64,000 nucleotides of DNA from AWTP1-13 sp033764875 (GCA_033764875.1 JANRIO010000011.1:8671-72670); one strand, 5' to 3'. Shown: positions 25,147-34,094, counted from the stretch's first letter. Numbers and translations: made by a program. Notes: a model not told the origin generated them from the letters alone.

Positions 25147-26655
25147 TCACCGTCCCATCATCATCTCGGCCAGCGTCAGCGGTATGCCGGCGAGGAAGAA
25201 CAGCGCCACGGTCATCAGCGCCGTGGCCGACAAGGCAATGACGATCGGCAGCGGCGCCTCGCCGTGGTCGCGATGGCCATGGGGGTTGGGCGCGGCTCCG
25301 GCTGCATACGCCTCAAGCGGCCGCGGCGCGACGAAGAAGGCGCGGTACACGATCGGCAGGAAATAGGCTGCGTTCAGGATCGTGCTTGCGATGATGACCC
25401 CGACCGGGAGCCACTGGCCCGTCTGCATCGCCCCCTGCAGCATGAACCACTTGCCGAGGAACCCGGCGGTCGGGGGCAGCCCGATCATGCCGAGGGCTCC
25501 GATGGCGAACGCGGTCATGGTCCACGGCATCACCCTGCCGATGCCGTCGAGCTCGCTGATCTCGGTCTTGTGGGCGGCGGTGTAGATGCTGCCGGCTGCG
25601 AAGAACAGCGTGATCTTGGCGACGGCATGCGCCGCGATGTGCATGGCCGCGCCGACGGCGGAGATGGGCGTCAGAATGGCGGCGCCGAGGACGACATACG
25701 ACAGTTGCGACACCGTCGAGTAGGCGAGGAGCTTCTTCAGGTTGTCCTGCCGCAGCGCCACCAGCGAGGCGACGATCACAGTCGCGCCGGCCGCGACCAC
25801 GAGCCACTGTGCCGCGCCGGCATTGGCGAGCGTCTCGATGCCGAACACGTAGACGATCACCTTCAGCACGGTGAACACGCCGGCCTTGACGACCGCGACC
25901 GCGTGCAGGAGCGCGCTCACCGGTGTCGGCGCCACCATGGCGGCCGGCAGCCAGAAGTGGAACGGCATCAGCGCCGCCTTGCCGATGCCGAACACGTAGA
26001 GCGCCAGCAGCAGGCCGAGGAGACCGGCGCCGGCTGTACCGGCAAGAATGCCGCCCGGCTTGAAGTCCAGCGTCCCCGCCAGCACGCCCGTCGCGACGAT
26101 GGCCGGCAGCAGCAGCACCATCGACGTGCCAAGCAGCAGCATCAGGTAGACGCGGCCGGCGCGCATCGCCTCCCGCGTCGCCTTGTGCGTGACGAGGGGG
26201 TAGGTCGAAAGCGTCAGCGCCTCGTAGAACACGAACAGCGTGAACAGGTTCTTCGCGAAGGCGATGCCCATGGTCGCCGCGATGGCCACCGCAAAGCAGA
26301 CGTAGAATGAGGTCTGTCGCGGCTCGTCGTTGCCGCGCATGTAGCCGATCGAGTAGATCGAGTTGACGATCCACAGTGAGCCGGCCACCAGGGCGAACAG
26401 CATGCCGAGCGGCTCGACCTTGAAGGCGAGCTCGAGGCCGGGCCCGACGCGGAGCGGCGTCAGCTCCGGGCGCGCGCCGGCGAGCACATGCGGCAGCAGG
26501 CTCCAGACCACGAAGGCGAGCTTGGCTGCCGTGATGACCGTGACGGCCTCTCGCAGGTTCGGCACGCGGTGGAAGAGCGGCAGCAACAGCGCCGCGCCCA
26601 ACGGCAGGATCAGCGCCAGAGCCAGCAGCAGCTCGGGGGTGAGCGCAGGGATCAT
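25147..26655 (-). CDS. Mrp-type cation/proton antiporter D-like subunit 2
   Basis: A 502-residue proton_antipo_M protein with about 14 helices. LFTLFVFYEALTLSTYPLVTH holds the helix-5 Glu, KAALMPFHFWLPAAMVAPTPVSALLHAVAVVKAG is the central signature with the helix-7 Lys, and RQDNLKKLLAYSTVSQLSYVVLG follows. In Mrp complexes and complex I this class of subunit carries the proton or sodium path. It overlaps the first D-like gene by ATGA. It resembles the D subunits of energy-converting Mbh-type antiporter modules as much as MrpD itself. Confidence 0.87.
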   Translation of the reverse strand: MIPALTPELLLALALILPLGAALLLPLFHRVPNLREAVTVITAAKLAFVVWSLLPHVLAGARPELTPLRVGPGLELAFKVEPLGMLFALVAGSLWIVNSIYSIGYMRGNDEPRQTSFYVCFAVAIAATMGIAFAKNLFTLFVFYEALTLSTYPLVTHKATREAMRAGRVYLMLLLGTSMVLLLPAIVATGVLAGTLDFKPGGILAGTAGAGLLGLLLALYVFGIGKAALMPFHFWLPAAMVAPTPVSALLHAVAVVKAGVFTVLKVIVYVFGIETLANAGAAQWLVVAAGATVIVASLVALRQDNLKKLLAYSTVSQLSYVVLGAAILTPISAVGAAMHIAAHAVAKITLFFAAGSIYTAAHKTEISELDGIGRVMPWTMTAFAIGALGMIGLPPTAGFLGKWFMLQGAMQTGQWLPVGVIIASTILNAAYFLPIVYRAFFVAPRPLEAYAAGAAPNPHGHRDHGEAPLPIVIALSATALMTVALFFLAGIPLTLAEMMMGR

Positions 26656-28148
26656 TTGAGCCCCCCGAGCAGGGTCTTGGCTGCAGCCGCCGCAATCTCG
26701 ACGCTGACCCGGGTGTCGATGCCGAGCCCGATCGTCGCCGCGCCGAGGAGCAGGATCGGTGCGAGCATGGACAGCGGCGGATCCCGCGCTTCGGCGGCAC
26801 CTGCCGGCGGATCCCGGAAATAGGCCGCCTCGACGATGCGTCCGATGTAGGCGACGGCGACCAACGAGCTCGCCACGACGACGAACACCAGCGGCCAGTA
26901 GCCCTTCTCGAGCGCGCCCAGCGCGAGGTACCATTTCGAGATGAAGCCCGCCGTTCCCGGAACGCCGATGAGGCCGAGCCCCGCGACCACAAAGGTCGCC
27001 ATGGTCAGCGGCATCTTGCGGCCCAGCCCGGCGAGGTCGCTGATGCTGACCGCCCCCACCCGGTAGATCACCGCGCCCAGGGCCATGAACAGGGCCGCCT
27101 TCATCACCGCGTGGTTCAGGAGGTGAACGATGCCGCCGGTCAGCCCGCTCTGGTTGGCCAGCGCGATGCCGAGTGTGATGTAGCCGATCTGCGCGACCGA
27201 CGAGTAGGCCAGCGCGCGCTTGGCGTTGTCCTCGAACACCGCGCTCAGCGACGCAAGCAGCATCGCTGCAACCGAAAGCACCAAGAGGATATTGGCAACC
27301 GGCAGCGTGTTGAAGGTGATGGCCACCCCGAACACCGAGAAGAACAGCCGGATCAGCAGATAGACCGCCACTTTCGTCGCCGTTCCCGCCAGGAACACGG
27401 TCGCCACCGACGGCGCATAGGTGTAGGCGTTGGGCAGCCAGAGATGCAGCGGGAAAAGCGCGAGCTTCAGACACACGCCGACGGTGAGGAACGACAGCGC
27501 CGCCAGGATGGGGCGCGCGAACTCCGGTGGCGCCGTTGCTAGGCGGCTGGCGATGTCGGCGATGTTGAGGCTGCCGGTGACAAGGTAGAGCAGGCCGATG
27601 CCGATCACGTACAAGGTCGCCCCGATCGTGCCGACGATCAGGTACTGATAGGCTGCCAGCACCGCCCGCCGATGCCGGCCCATGGCGATCAGCACGTAGG
27701 TCGACAGCGACGAGATCTCGAGGAAGACGAATACGTTGAAGGCATCGCCCGTCACCGTGATGCCGAGCAGGCCGGTCAGGCACAGCAGGTACATGGTGTA
27801 GAACCACGCCTGCGCATGCGAATCGATCTCCGAGGCCACGCTCTTGCGGGCGTACGGCATCAGCACGGCGCCAACCGACGTGACCAGTATCAGCACGAAG
27901 GCATTGAGGGCATCGACGCGATACTCGATGCCCCACGGCACGGCCCACCCGCCCATGAGGTAGGAGATCGGCTGGCCGGCCTCCAGCACCTTGGCGAGCA
28001 GCCACCAGGAAACGCCGGCAGAGCCCCAGGTCGCAACCAGCGCCGTGCCCCAGGCCGTCGTGCCTCGCCGGAAGAAGGCGGAGATAATGGCAGCGAACAG
28101 GGGGATGAGCACGGGCAGGACGGGAAGATGCAGTTCGAGCGCCTTCAT
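26652..28148 (-). CDS. mnhD: Mrp-type antiporter subunit D
   Basis: A 498-residue proton_antipo_M membrane subunit with about 14 helices. DAFNVFVFLEISSLSTYVLIAMG (helix-5 Glu), LALFPLHLWLPNAYTYAPSVATVFLAGTATKVAVY and FEDNAKRALAYSSVAQIGYI are MrpD/MnhD landmarks. It follows mnhC with a 4-base overlap, the standard C-D order, so it is the most canonical of the three D-like proteins here. The complex exchanges cytoplasmic Na+ or other cations for protons. Confidence 0.88.
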   Translation of the reverse strand: MKALELHLPVLPVLIPLFAAIISAFFRRGTTAWGTALVATWGSAGVSWWLLAKVLEAGQPISYLMGGWAVPWGIEYRVDALNAFVLILVTSVGAVLMPYARKSVASEIDSHAQAWFYTMYLLCLTGLLGITVTGDAFNVFVFLEISSLSTYVLIAMGRHRRAVLAAYQYLIVGTIGATLYVIGIGLLYLVTGSLNIADIASRLATAPPEFARPILAALSFLTVGVCLKLALFPLHLWLPNAYTYAPSVATVFLAGTATKVAVYLLIRLFFSVFGVAITFNTLPVANILLVLSVAAMLLASLSAVFEDNAKRALAYSSVAQIGYITLGIALANQSGLTGGIVHLLNHAVMKAALFMALGAVIYRVGAVSISDLAGLGRKMPLTMATFVVAGLGLIGVPGTAGFISKWYLALGALEKGYWPLVFVVVASSLVAVAYIGRIVEAAYFRDPPAGAAEARDPPLSMLAPILLLGAATIGLGIDTRVSVEIAAAAAKTLLGGLK

Positions 28149-28510
28149 ATCTCCCCGTCCCTGGCGAAAATCTCGTCCTCCTCGATCGTGCCGTAGGCCT
28201 CGTGAATGCGGACGACGAGTGCAAGCCCGAGCGCCAGCGTGGCGACGCCGACCACGATGGCCGTCAGGATCAGCACGTGCGGCAGCGGGTTCGAGTAGAC
28301 CTTGAAGGCTGGATCGATGATCGGGGCCGTGCCGCCGATGATCTTCCCCGGCGCGACGTAGAGCAGATAGACCGAGGTCTGGAACAGCGACAGCCCGACC
28401 AGCTTCTTGATCATGTTGCCGCTGGCGATCACGACATAGAGCCCGGCGACCATCAGCAGGATCGTGATCAGGTAGTTGTAGTGGGCGATGATCTCGCGCA
28501 GCAGCGTCAT
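28145..28510 (-). CDS. mnhC: Mrp-type antiporter subunit C (NuoK-like)
   Basis: A 121-residue protein with three helices, like NuoK. NYLITILLMVAGLYVVIASGNMIKKLVGLSLFQTSVYLLYV and PLPHVLILTAIVVGVATLALGLALVVRI are typical of MnhC. It overlaps mnhB and mnhD by 4 bases each. Confidence 0.9.
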   Translation of the reverse strand: MTLLREIIAHYNYLITILLMVAGLYVVIASGNMIKKLVGLSLFQTSVYLLYVAPGKIIGGTAPIIDPAFKVYSNPLPHVLILTAIVVGVATLALGLALVVRIHEAYGTIEEDEIFARDGEI

Positions 28511-28926
28511 GCCCGCCTCCGCCCGGCGAACGCGTAGAAGATCGCGGTCATGGTGGACGCCACCGTGATCAGAACCCCCGTCTCGATGATCAGGATTCCG
28601 AGCGCGTGCCCGCCCGCCGGATCGGCGGCGAGCACACCGTAGTCCAGGAACGAGCGGTCGTTGAGCATCGCCGGCAATCCGGCGCTGGCATAGATCAGCA
28701 CGCCCAAGGGCACGAGCCGCTCGACGACACTTTGCGGAAAGACGCGCTTGGCCGCGTCGGCACCGAAGATGATGGCGTACACGATCACCATCCCGGCCGT
28801 GATCACGCCGGCCTGGAAGCCGCCGCCCGGGCCGTACTCGCCGTGAAAGTGCACGTACAGCGCAAACAGCAGAATGAATGGGAGGATCAGCTTGACGCCG
28901 ATCCTCAAGATCACATCATGCCTCAC
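28507..28926 (-). CDS. mnhB: Mrp-type antiporter subunit B (MnhB domain)
   Basis: A 139-residue membrane protein with four helices. LILPFILLFALYVHFHGEYGPGGGFQAGVI is the MnhB signature, GPGGGFQ being near invariant. The start is a GTG at 28926 overlapping the stop of the DUF4040 gene (GTGA). It corresponds to the MrpB family that sits beside the MrpA C-terminal domain in known complexes. Confidence 0.9.
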   Translation of the reverse strand: MRHDVILRIGVKLILPFILLFALYVHFHGEYGPGGGFQAGVITAGMVIVYAIIFGADAAKRVFPQSVVERLVPLGVLIYASAGLPAMLNDRSFLDYGVLAADPAGGHALGILIIETGVLITVASTMTAIFYAFAGRRRA

Positions 28927-29480
28927 GGCTGCTCCCCCCGCTCGTCGCCATCTTGCTTGCGTCGCCGCCCTCTGAGCAGCAGCATGACCCCGATCCCGGC
29001 CGTGAAGATCACCGTCGTCTCGCCCAATGTGTCATAGCCCCGATAGTCGCCCAGCACCGAGGTGACGACGTTGGGCACGTGCGTTTCCCGGATGGTCTCG
29101 GCCAGGTAGCGCGGCACCGTATGCTTGTGGATGGGCGCGTCGGCCGTACCGAACGGCGGCAGACCCCAGGTGCCCCAGACCAGGGCCGCGCCGACCACGG
29201 CCGAGACGAACAGAGGAAGCACGACCGTGCGGGGCCTTGGATACTCGCGCGACTTGGTCAGGTGCAGCGTCGCCAGGAGCACGACCGTGGAGATGCCCGC
29301 GCCGACCGAGGCCTCGGTCATGGCCACGTCGACGGCGTCGAGCACGATCAGGACGCTTGCCATCAGAAGGCTGTAGATGCCGGCGAGGATGACGACGCCG
29401 AACAGGCTGCGCTGGGCGACGATGGCAAGCGTGATCGCGGCAAGCAGCGTCAGCAGCACGGCATTGATGAGGGTTTCCAT
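28923..29480 (-). CDS. DUF4040 (MbhD)-MbhE domain protein, equivalent to the MrpA C-terminal module
   Basis: A 185-residue membrane protein. The N-terminal part (VVILAGIYSLLMASVLIVLDAVDVAMTEASVGAGISTVVLLATL) is the DUF4040/MbhD domain; the C-terminal part (HTVPRYLAETIRETHVPNVVTSVLGDYRGYDTLGETTVIFTAGIGVMLLL) is the MbhE-like domain. In classic Mrp operons both are fused to the end of MrpA; here they stand alone and no full MrpA is present. ATGA overlap with mnhG, and its stop overlaps the mnhB GTG. Confidence 0.85.
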   Translation of the reverse strand: METLINAVLLTLLAAITLAIVAQRSLFGVVILAGIYSLLMASVLIVLDAVDVAMTEASVGAGISTVVLLATLHLTKSREYPRPRTVVLPLFVSAVVGAALVWGTWGLPPFGTADAPIHKHTVPRYLAETIRETHVPNVVTSVLGDYRGYDTLGETTVIFTAGIGVMLLLRGRRRKQDGDERGEQP

Positions 29481-29848
29481 CAGGCGGTCTCGCGATCGCT
29501 GGGCGGCTCCGCGGTGTCGCTGCCGGCGCTCCCGCGACGATCCTCGTGAAGCAACGGGTCCACGCCTTCGTGCAAGGCGGCCTGGGCCAGCGCGTGCGTC
29601 ACGACGGGCCCGACGAAGAAGAGCAACGCGACCAGGAACCCAAGCTTGACCGCCACGAGGCTGAAGCCCGCCTGCAGCATCAGGCCGCCCAACAGGAGGC
29701 CGGCGCCGAGCGTGTCCGTGACGCTTGCCGCGTGCATGCGCGTGTAGAGATCCGGCATGCGCACCAGACCAAGCGCCCCGACCACAACGAATGCGCTGCC
29801 CGAGAGGATCAGGATCCAGCTGAGGGCATCCAGGACCAGGACGCTCAT
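29480..29848 (-). CDS. mnhG: Mrp-type antiporter subunit G
   Basis: A 122-residue three-helix protein. LILSGSAFVVVGALGLVRMPDLYTRMHAASVTDTLGAGLLLGGL is the MnhG/PhaG signature (RxPDxYTRxHAA). A hydrophilic tail of about 30 residues follows the last helix. It overlaps mnhF and the DUF4040 gene by 4 bases. Confidence 0.9.
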   Translation of the reverse strand: MSVLVLDALSWILILSGSAFVVVGALGLVRMPDLYTRMHAASVTDTLGAGLLLGGLMLQAGFSLVAVKLGFLVALLFFVGPVVTHALAQAALHEGVDPLLHEDRRGSAGSDTAEPPSDRETA

Positions 29849-30123
29849 TTGGCCTCCTTGTCCGCATCGTAGGCAAGATCGCCATGGCGGAAGAACTTCA
29901 GCACCGCCAGCGTCGAGATCACGTTGAGCAGGCCGTAGGTAATGCCGATGTCGAGCCACTCCGGCCGGCCGGTGAGAAAGCCGACCACGGCGAGCAGCAG
30001 GATCGCCAGCGTGCCCACCGAGTTGCCGGCGAGCACCCGGTCGAACACCGTCGGACCGCGGATCGCCCGCACCACGGCCAGAAGCAGGGCGATCAGGATC
30101 GCGACGGCTGCAGCAGCAAACAT
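29845..30123 (-). CDS. mnhF: Mrp-type antiporter subunit F
   Basis: A 92-residue three-helix protein with the MnhF pattern RAIRGPTVFDRVLAGNSVGT and DIGITYGLLNVISTLAVLKF. It overlaps mnhE and mnhG by 4 bases each. Confidence 0.88.
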   Translation of the reverse strand: MFAAAAVAILIALLLAVVRAIRGPTVFDRVLAGNSVGTLAILLLAVVGFLTGRPEWLDIGITYGLLNVISTLAVLKFFRHGDLAYDADKEAK

Positions 30124-30596
30124 CAAGCCCCTCCTTCGAACCTCTTGACGCGGGCATCCATGCCTCCGGCTTCCAGATCGAGCGCGCCGTCGCGGACAAG
30201 CGCGTGCACCGTGAGGCGGTTGCCTCGCACGCCGGTGGTGATCGTGCCTGGAGTGAGGGTGATCGAGTTCGCGTAGGTCGCAATGCCGGCCGAGGTCCGC
30301 TGGCTCGCCGTCACCACCGTCATGGTCGGCGAGATCGGCAGTCGGGGATGAAGAATGATCCTCGTCACCGCCCACGCCGACTTGGCGATCTCCCAGACGA
30401 GCCAAGGGAAATAGGTCAGCGCCTGCCCGAACAGGTGGGCCGGATGCCCCTCGTCGTCGACCACCTTCATGCGGGCCCCGACGAGAACGCACAGCAGCGA
30501 GCACGCCGCGCCGATCCCGATCAGTAGCGGAGTGTAGTGGCCGGACAGGGCCAGCCAGAATGCGAACAGCAAGACGCCGAGACTGACGTAACGCAT
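30123..30596 (-). CDS. mnhE: Mrp-type antiporter subunit E
   Basis: A 157-residue protein: two N-terminal helices (RYVSLGVLLFAFWLALSGHYTPLLIGIGAACSLLCVL) and a cytoplasmic domain ending PTMTVVTASQRTSAGIATYANSITLTPGTITTGV, the MnhE signature. It is the first gene of the operon. The ATG at 30596 has a strong GGGGAGG; the upstream start at 30623 is not needed. A 12-bp hairpin lies 17 bases upstream of the start. Confidence 0.88.
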   Translation of the reverse strand: MRYVSLGVLLFAFWLALSGHYTPLLIGIGAACSLLCVLVGARMKVVDDEGHPAHLFGQALTYFPWLVWEIAKSAWAVTRIILHPRLPISPTMTVVTASQRTSAGIATYANSITLTPGTITTGVRGNRLTVHALVRDGALDLEAGGMDARVKRFEGGA

Positions 30597-30612
30597 GAGC
30601 CCTCCCCGTATG

Positions 30613-30641
30613 CCAGAGGTCACGTCCGGCGTGGCCTCTGG
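30613..30641 (-). promoter_or_regulatory. Hairpin in the 5' leader of the Mrp-like operon
   Basis: CCAGAGGTCACG and CGTGGCCTCTGG form a 12-bp stem with one G-T wobble and a TCCGG loop, ending 17 bases from the mnhE start and next to its ribosome binding site. It could modulate translation or be a protein-binding palindrome. The rest of the 343-base divergent region to otsB shows no further clear element. Confidence 0.4.
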
Positions 30642-30939
30642 GACGTACCCTGCCTAGACCTGGGCAGCGGGAGCCTCTCCCCCATCTCCGCAGCGGTTCG
30701 CTCCCTGACAATCTCTAGGCCAGGAATACTGCGTGGGCAACTGATCCATCTGGCGGGTTGCTGGGTCCCACGTCCAGGATTGGGTCGCCGGCAATTGGAC
30801 CCGGCCCCGACCATCTCCACAGCCCGAATAAGGCCGCCAATAGTCTGCCCATCGGCAGTGCGATGCTCCATCGAAACCCGTCCGAGGGGGACCGCGAAGG
30901 TCCTTGCCCTCATCGGTCCGTCTGGGAGAGTGTGCAAGC

Positions 30940-31674
30940 ATGAAGCTCGATGATCCGAAGGCGACTGCCCTGTTCCTCGATCTCGATGGGACGCTGATCG
31001 ACATCGCACCGACGCCGGACAGCGTGCACGTTCCCGATGGCCTTGCCGCGATGCTGGGGGAGCTGACACGCCAGCTCGACGGGGCGCTGGCGATCGTGAC
31101 GGGGCGCACGATCGCGGATGTCGACCGCTTCCTTGCGCCGTTGACGCCGGTGGCGGCAGGCGTGCACGGCGCGGAGCTGCGTCACGGGCCTGGCGGTGAG
31201 ATCACGGTCAGGGCGGATCCGATCGATGCCGGGGTGGCCCAGTCGGTGCGGCGGGTGGCAGCCGAGCACGCCTCCGTCATGGTCGAGACCAAGCATGCCT
31301 CCATCGCCGTGCACTACCGCCAGGCGCCGTCGCTTGCCCCGGTTCTGGAGGTCGCGCTCGCGCGCATCCTCGACGATGGCCCGGACCATCTCATTCTCGC
31401 GCACGGGCGCCAGGTCTTCGAGATCGTACCCCGGCACGTTTCCAAGGGCGCGGCGCTGCAAGCGATCATGGATCTGCCGGCCTTTGCCGGTCGGCGGCCC
31501 GTCATGATCGGCGATGACGTCCCCGACGTGCCGGCGCTGGAGGCGGCGATCCGTCTCGGCGGCTCGGGTCTGCGGGTGGCCGGCGAGCACTTCTCCCCCG
31601 CCGAGGCCGACTTCATGGGGCCGGTCGAGGTTCGCGCCTGGCTCCGGGCCCTCTCGGAAGGGCTCGCACGATGA
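30940..31674 (+). CDS. otsB: Trehalose-6-phosphate phosphatase
   Basis: A 244-residue HAD-superfamily phosphatase that converts trehalose 6-phosphate to trehalose. ALFLDLDGTLIDIAPTPD is motif I with the nucleophilic and acid/base Asp; IVTGRTIADVDRFL is motif II; VSKGAALQAIM holds the Lys; IGDDVPDVPALEAA is motif IV. GGGAGAG precedes the ATG. It is the first gene of an ots pair and diverges from the antiporter operon, fitting a joint osmotic-stress role. Confidence 0.92.
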   Translation: MKLDDPKATALFLDLDGTLIDIAPTPDSVHVPDGLAAMLGELTRQLDGALAIVTGRTIADVDRFLAPLTPVAAGVHGAELRHGPGGEITVRADPIDAGVAQSVRRVAAEHASVMVETKHASIAVHYRQAPSLAPVLEVALARILDDGPDHLILAHGRQVFEIVPRHVSKGAALQAIMDLPAFAGRRPVMIGDDVPDVPALEAAIRLGGSGLRVAGEHFSPAEADFMGPVEVRAWLRALSEGLAR

Positions 31675-31738
31675 CGGTGCCGCCATCGCGCGGCCTTGCC
31701 GGCGGCGGCACCGGTGGCCAGGCCAGGGAGGGCGAGTG

Positions 31739-34024
31739 ATGGCGCGCCTTGATCGTCTCCGCACCCGCTTGCTTGCGCTGGCGCGACGCGCGGGCGCCGA
31801 CCGCTTCTGGCGCAACCCGCTCACCCGCTACGCCGCGTTGGCGCTGGCTGCAGCCCTCATCATGATTGCCGCCATTGCGCCGCTGGCGTCCGTGATGGTC
31901 GAGGGCTGGTCGAACCGCGACATCGAGTTGCGCGCCCGCCTCGTGTTTCGCTCCATTCGCGACCAGGTGGCGGTCGGCATTGCCGCCAAGCCCGATTTCG
32001 ATCTCATCCCCTTCTTCGAGCGGCTGGCCGAGGACGAGCGCATCCTCGCGCTGGGCTACTGCACCGATCAGGGCCAGTTGCGCTATGCGACAAAGCTGCT
32101 GCCCAAGGCCGTCACCTGCGCCAGCATCAAGCGCGACAAGAGCGACACCGTCGCCACGGTCGCCGATGCGGGCCGACGCATCCATGTCAGCGCCTTCCCC
32201 ATCACGGCGGGATCCGCGACCGGGCACCTGCTGGTGTTGCACGACCTTGCCTACATCGACGAGCGCGCGAGGGAGGCGCGGCTCTATTCCGTGCTGGCCC
32301 TTGTCGGCGTGGCGACGGGCCTCGGGCTGCTGGCGGCCGCAATCTTTCTCGGCCTCATGCGGGCGTGGGCCCGCTCCATCCGCTCCGCCATCGTCGACGC
32401 ACAGGCCACCGGCGGCGAGGCCGCCGGCCCCCAGCGCAGCGATTTCCCCATAAGCCGGGAGGTGCACGCCGTGCTCGCCGAGATGCGGCTCGAGCGGCGC
32501 TTCGCCGACGGCATTCATGTCGAATGGTCGCCCAAGACGTTGCACCGGCTTCTCAGGGAAGAGTTGCCCGGCGCCGAGGTGCTGGTCGTCTCGAACCGCG
32601 AGCCCTACATTCACTACCGGACCAATGGCGCAGTCGCCGTTCAGATCCCGGCCAGCGGCCTCGTCGCCGCCCTCGAGCCCGTCATGCGCGCCTGCGGCGG
32701 CACCTGGATCGCCCACGGATCTGGCAGCGCCGACCGGGAGACGGTCGACGTGCACGACCGTCTGCGCGTCCCGCCGGCAAGCCCGGCCTATACGCTCAGG
32801 CGCGTATGGCTCACGGACGAGGAGCAGGACGGCTACTACTACGGACTGGCCAACGAGGGGCTGTGGCCGCTCTGTCATATCGCCTTCGTGCGTCCGACCT
32901 TTCGCGAGCAGGACTGGGCGCAGTACCAGGCGGTCAACGCGCGCTTCGCCGACGCCGTCGTGGCGGAGGCCGCGACCGAGGATCCCATCGTTCTCGTCCA
33001 GGACTACCACTTCGCCCTGCTGCCGCGGATGATCCGCAAGCGGTTGCCGAAAGCCACCGTCATCACCTTCTGGCACATCCCCTGGCCGAACGCGGAGACG
33101 TTCAGCATCTGCCCGTGGCGCGAGGAGATCATCGACGGGCTTCTCGGCAGCACCATCCTCGGCTTCCACACCCAGTTCCACTGCAACAACTTCATCGAGG
33201 CGGCCGACCGCTTCATGGAGAGCCGCATCGACCGCGAGCATTCCTCGGTCACGCTCGGTGGTCACGAGACGCTCATCCGGCCCTATCCGATTTCGATCGA
33301 ATGGCCCCCGGCCGCGCTTGCCGATCAGGCTCCCGTGCGCGAATGCCGGGACGCCGTGAGGCAGCGGTTCTCGTTGCCTCCGGACGTTCGCATCGCCGTG
33401 GGCATCGAGCGTTTCGACTACACGAAAGGCATCTTCGACCGCATCCGTGCCATCGACGACCTGCTCGCGCGGCAGCCCGAGTGGCGTGGCAAGCTCGTCT
33501 TCATCCAGGCCGCCGCGCCGACCCGCAGCAAGCTCGAGGCCTACAGCACGCTGCAAGCGGAAGCGGTGCGGTTCGCCGAGGAGACCAACGCGCGCCACGC
33601 GAGCAACGGCTACAAGCCGATCCTGCTCGTCATTCGCCATCATGAGCCGGCCGAGGTCTACGAGCTGTTCCGCGCCGCCGACATCTGCATCGTCTCGAGC
33701 CTGCACGACGGCATGAACCTCGTCGCCAAGGAGTTCGTCGCCGCTCGCGACGACGAGCGCGGCATTCTCGTGCTCTCGAGCTTCGCAGGCGCCTCGCGCG
33801 AGCTGTCGGAGGCGCTGATCGTCAACCCCTACGACACCCACGGCATGGCCGAGGCGCTCGGGCAGGCATTGCGCATGCCGGCCACCGAGCAGCGCGACCG
33901 CATGCGCCTGATGCGCGAGCTCGTCCGCCAGCGCAACGTCCACCGCTGGGCCGCCCAGATGCTGCTCGACGCGGCCCGACTGAGGAGGAGGGAGCGGGTC
34001 ATCGGAGCACCTGCGGCCCGATGA
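31739..34024 (+). CDS. otsA: Membrane-tethered trehalose-6-phosphate synthase (GT20) with N-terminal extracytoplasmic domain
   Basis: A 761-residue protein, about 280 residues longer than plain OtsA. Residues 31-53 and 182-207 are transmembrane helices flanking an extracytoplasmic domain of about 128 residues with two Cys (GYCTDQG, VTCAS); a charged linker follows (about 208-275). The rest is a GT20 synthase: VLVVSNREPYIHY, VQDYHFALLPRM, FWHIPWPNAETF, GIERFDYTKGI and SSLHDGMNLVAKEF, the residues that bind UDP-glucose and glucose 6-phosphate. The topology copies that of two-helix sensor proteins, so synthesis may be gated by an outside signal. The ATG at 31739 overlaps the purine-rich end of the spacer from otsB (64 bases). 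Confidence 0.88.
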   Translation: MARLDRLRTRLLALARRAGADRFWRNPLTRYAALALAAALIMIAAIAPLASVMVEGWSNRDIELRARLVFRSIRDQVAVGIAAKPDFDLIPFFERLAEDERILALGYCTDQGQLRYATKLLPKAVTCASIKRDKSDTVATVADAGRRIHVSAFPITAGSATGHLLVLHDLAYIDERAREARLYSVLALVGVATGLGLLAAAIFLGLMRAWARSIRSAIVDAQATGGEAAGPQRSDFPISREVHAVLAEMRLERRFADGIHVEWSPKTLHRLLREELPGAEVLVVSNREPYIHYRTNGAVAVQIPASGLVAALEPVMRACGGTWIAHGSGSADRETVDVHDRLRVPPASPAYTLRRVWLTDEEQDGYYYGLANEGLWPLCHIAFVRPTFREQDWAQYQAVNARFADAVVAEAATEDPIVLVQDYHFALLPRMIRKRLPKATVITFWHIPWPNAETFSICPWREEIIDGLLGSTILGFHTQFHCNNFIEAADRFMESRIDREHSSVTLGGHETLIRPYPISIEWPPAALADQAPVRECRDAVRQRFSLPPDVRIAVGIERFDYTKGIFDRIRAIDDLLARQPEWRGKLVFIQAAAPTRSKLEAYSTLQAEAVRFAEETNARHASNGYKPILLVIRHHEPAEVYELFRAADICIVSSLHDGMNLVAKEFVAARDDERGILVLSSFAGASRELSEALIVNPYDTHGMAEALGQALRMPATEQRDRMRLMRELVRQRNVHRWAAQMLLDAARLRRRERVIGAPAAR

Positions 34025-34094
34025 TGCCGAGCGGCGTCGCGGCCGGATCCTCGATCGGCGCCGGGAAGACATGCGCCACGCGATCCGCGCGCCC

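Noticed and set aside
25147..28224. A 1025-residue fused antiporter protein
   Set aside because: The upstream half is a shifted-frame shadow of the first D-like gene; the real gene starts at 26655 with an ATGA overlap.
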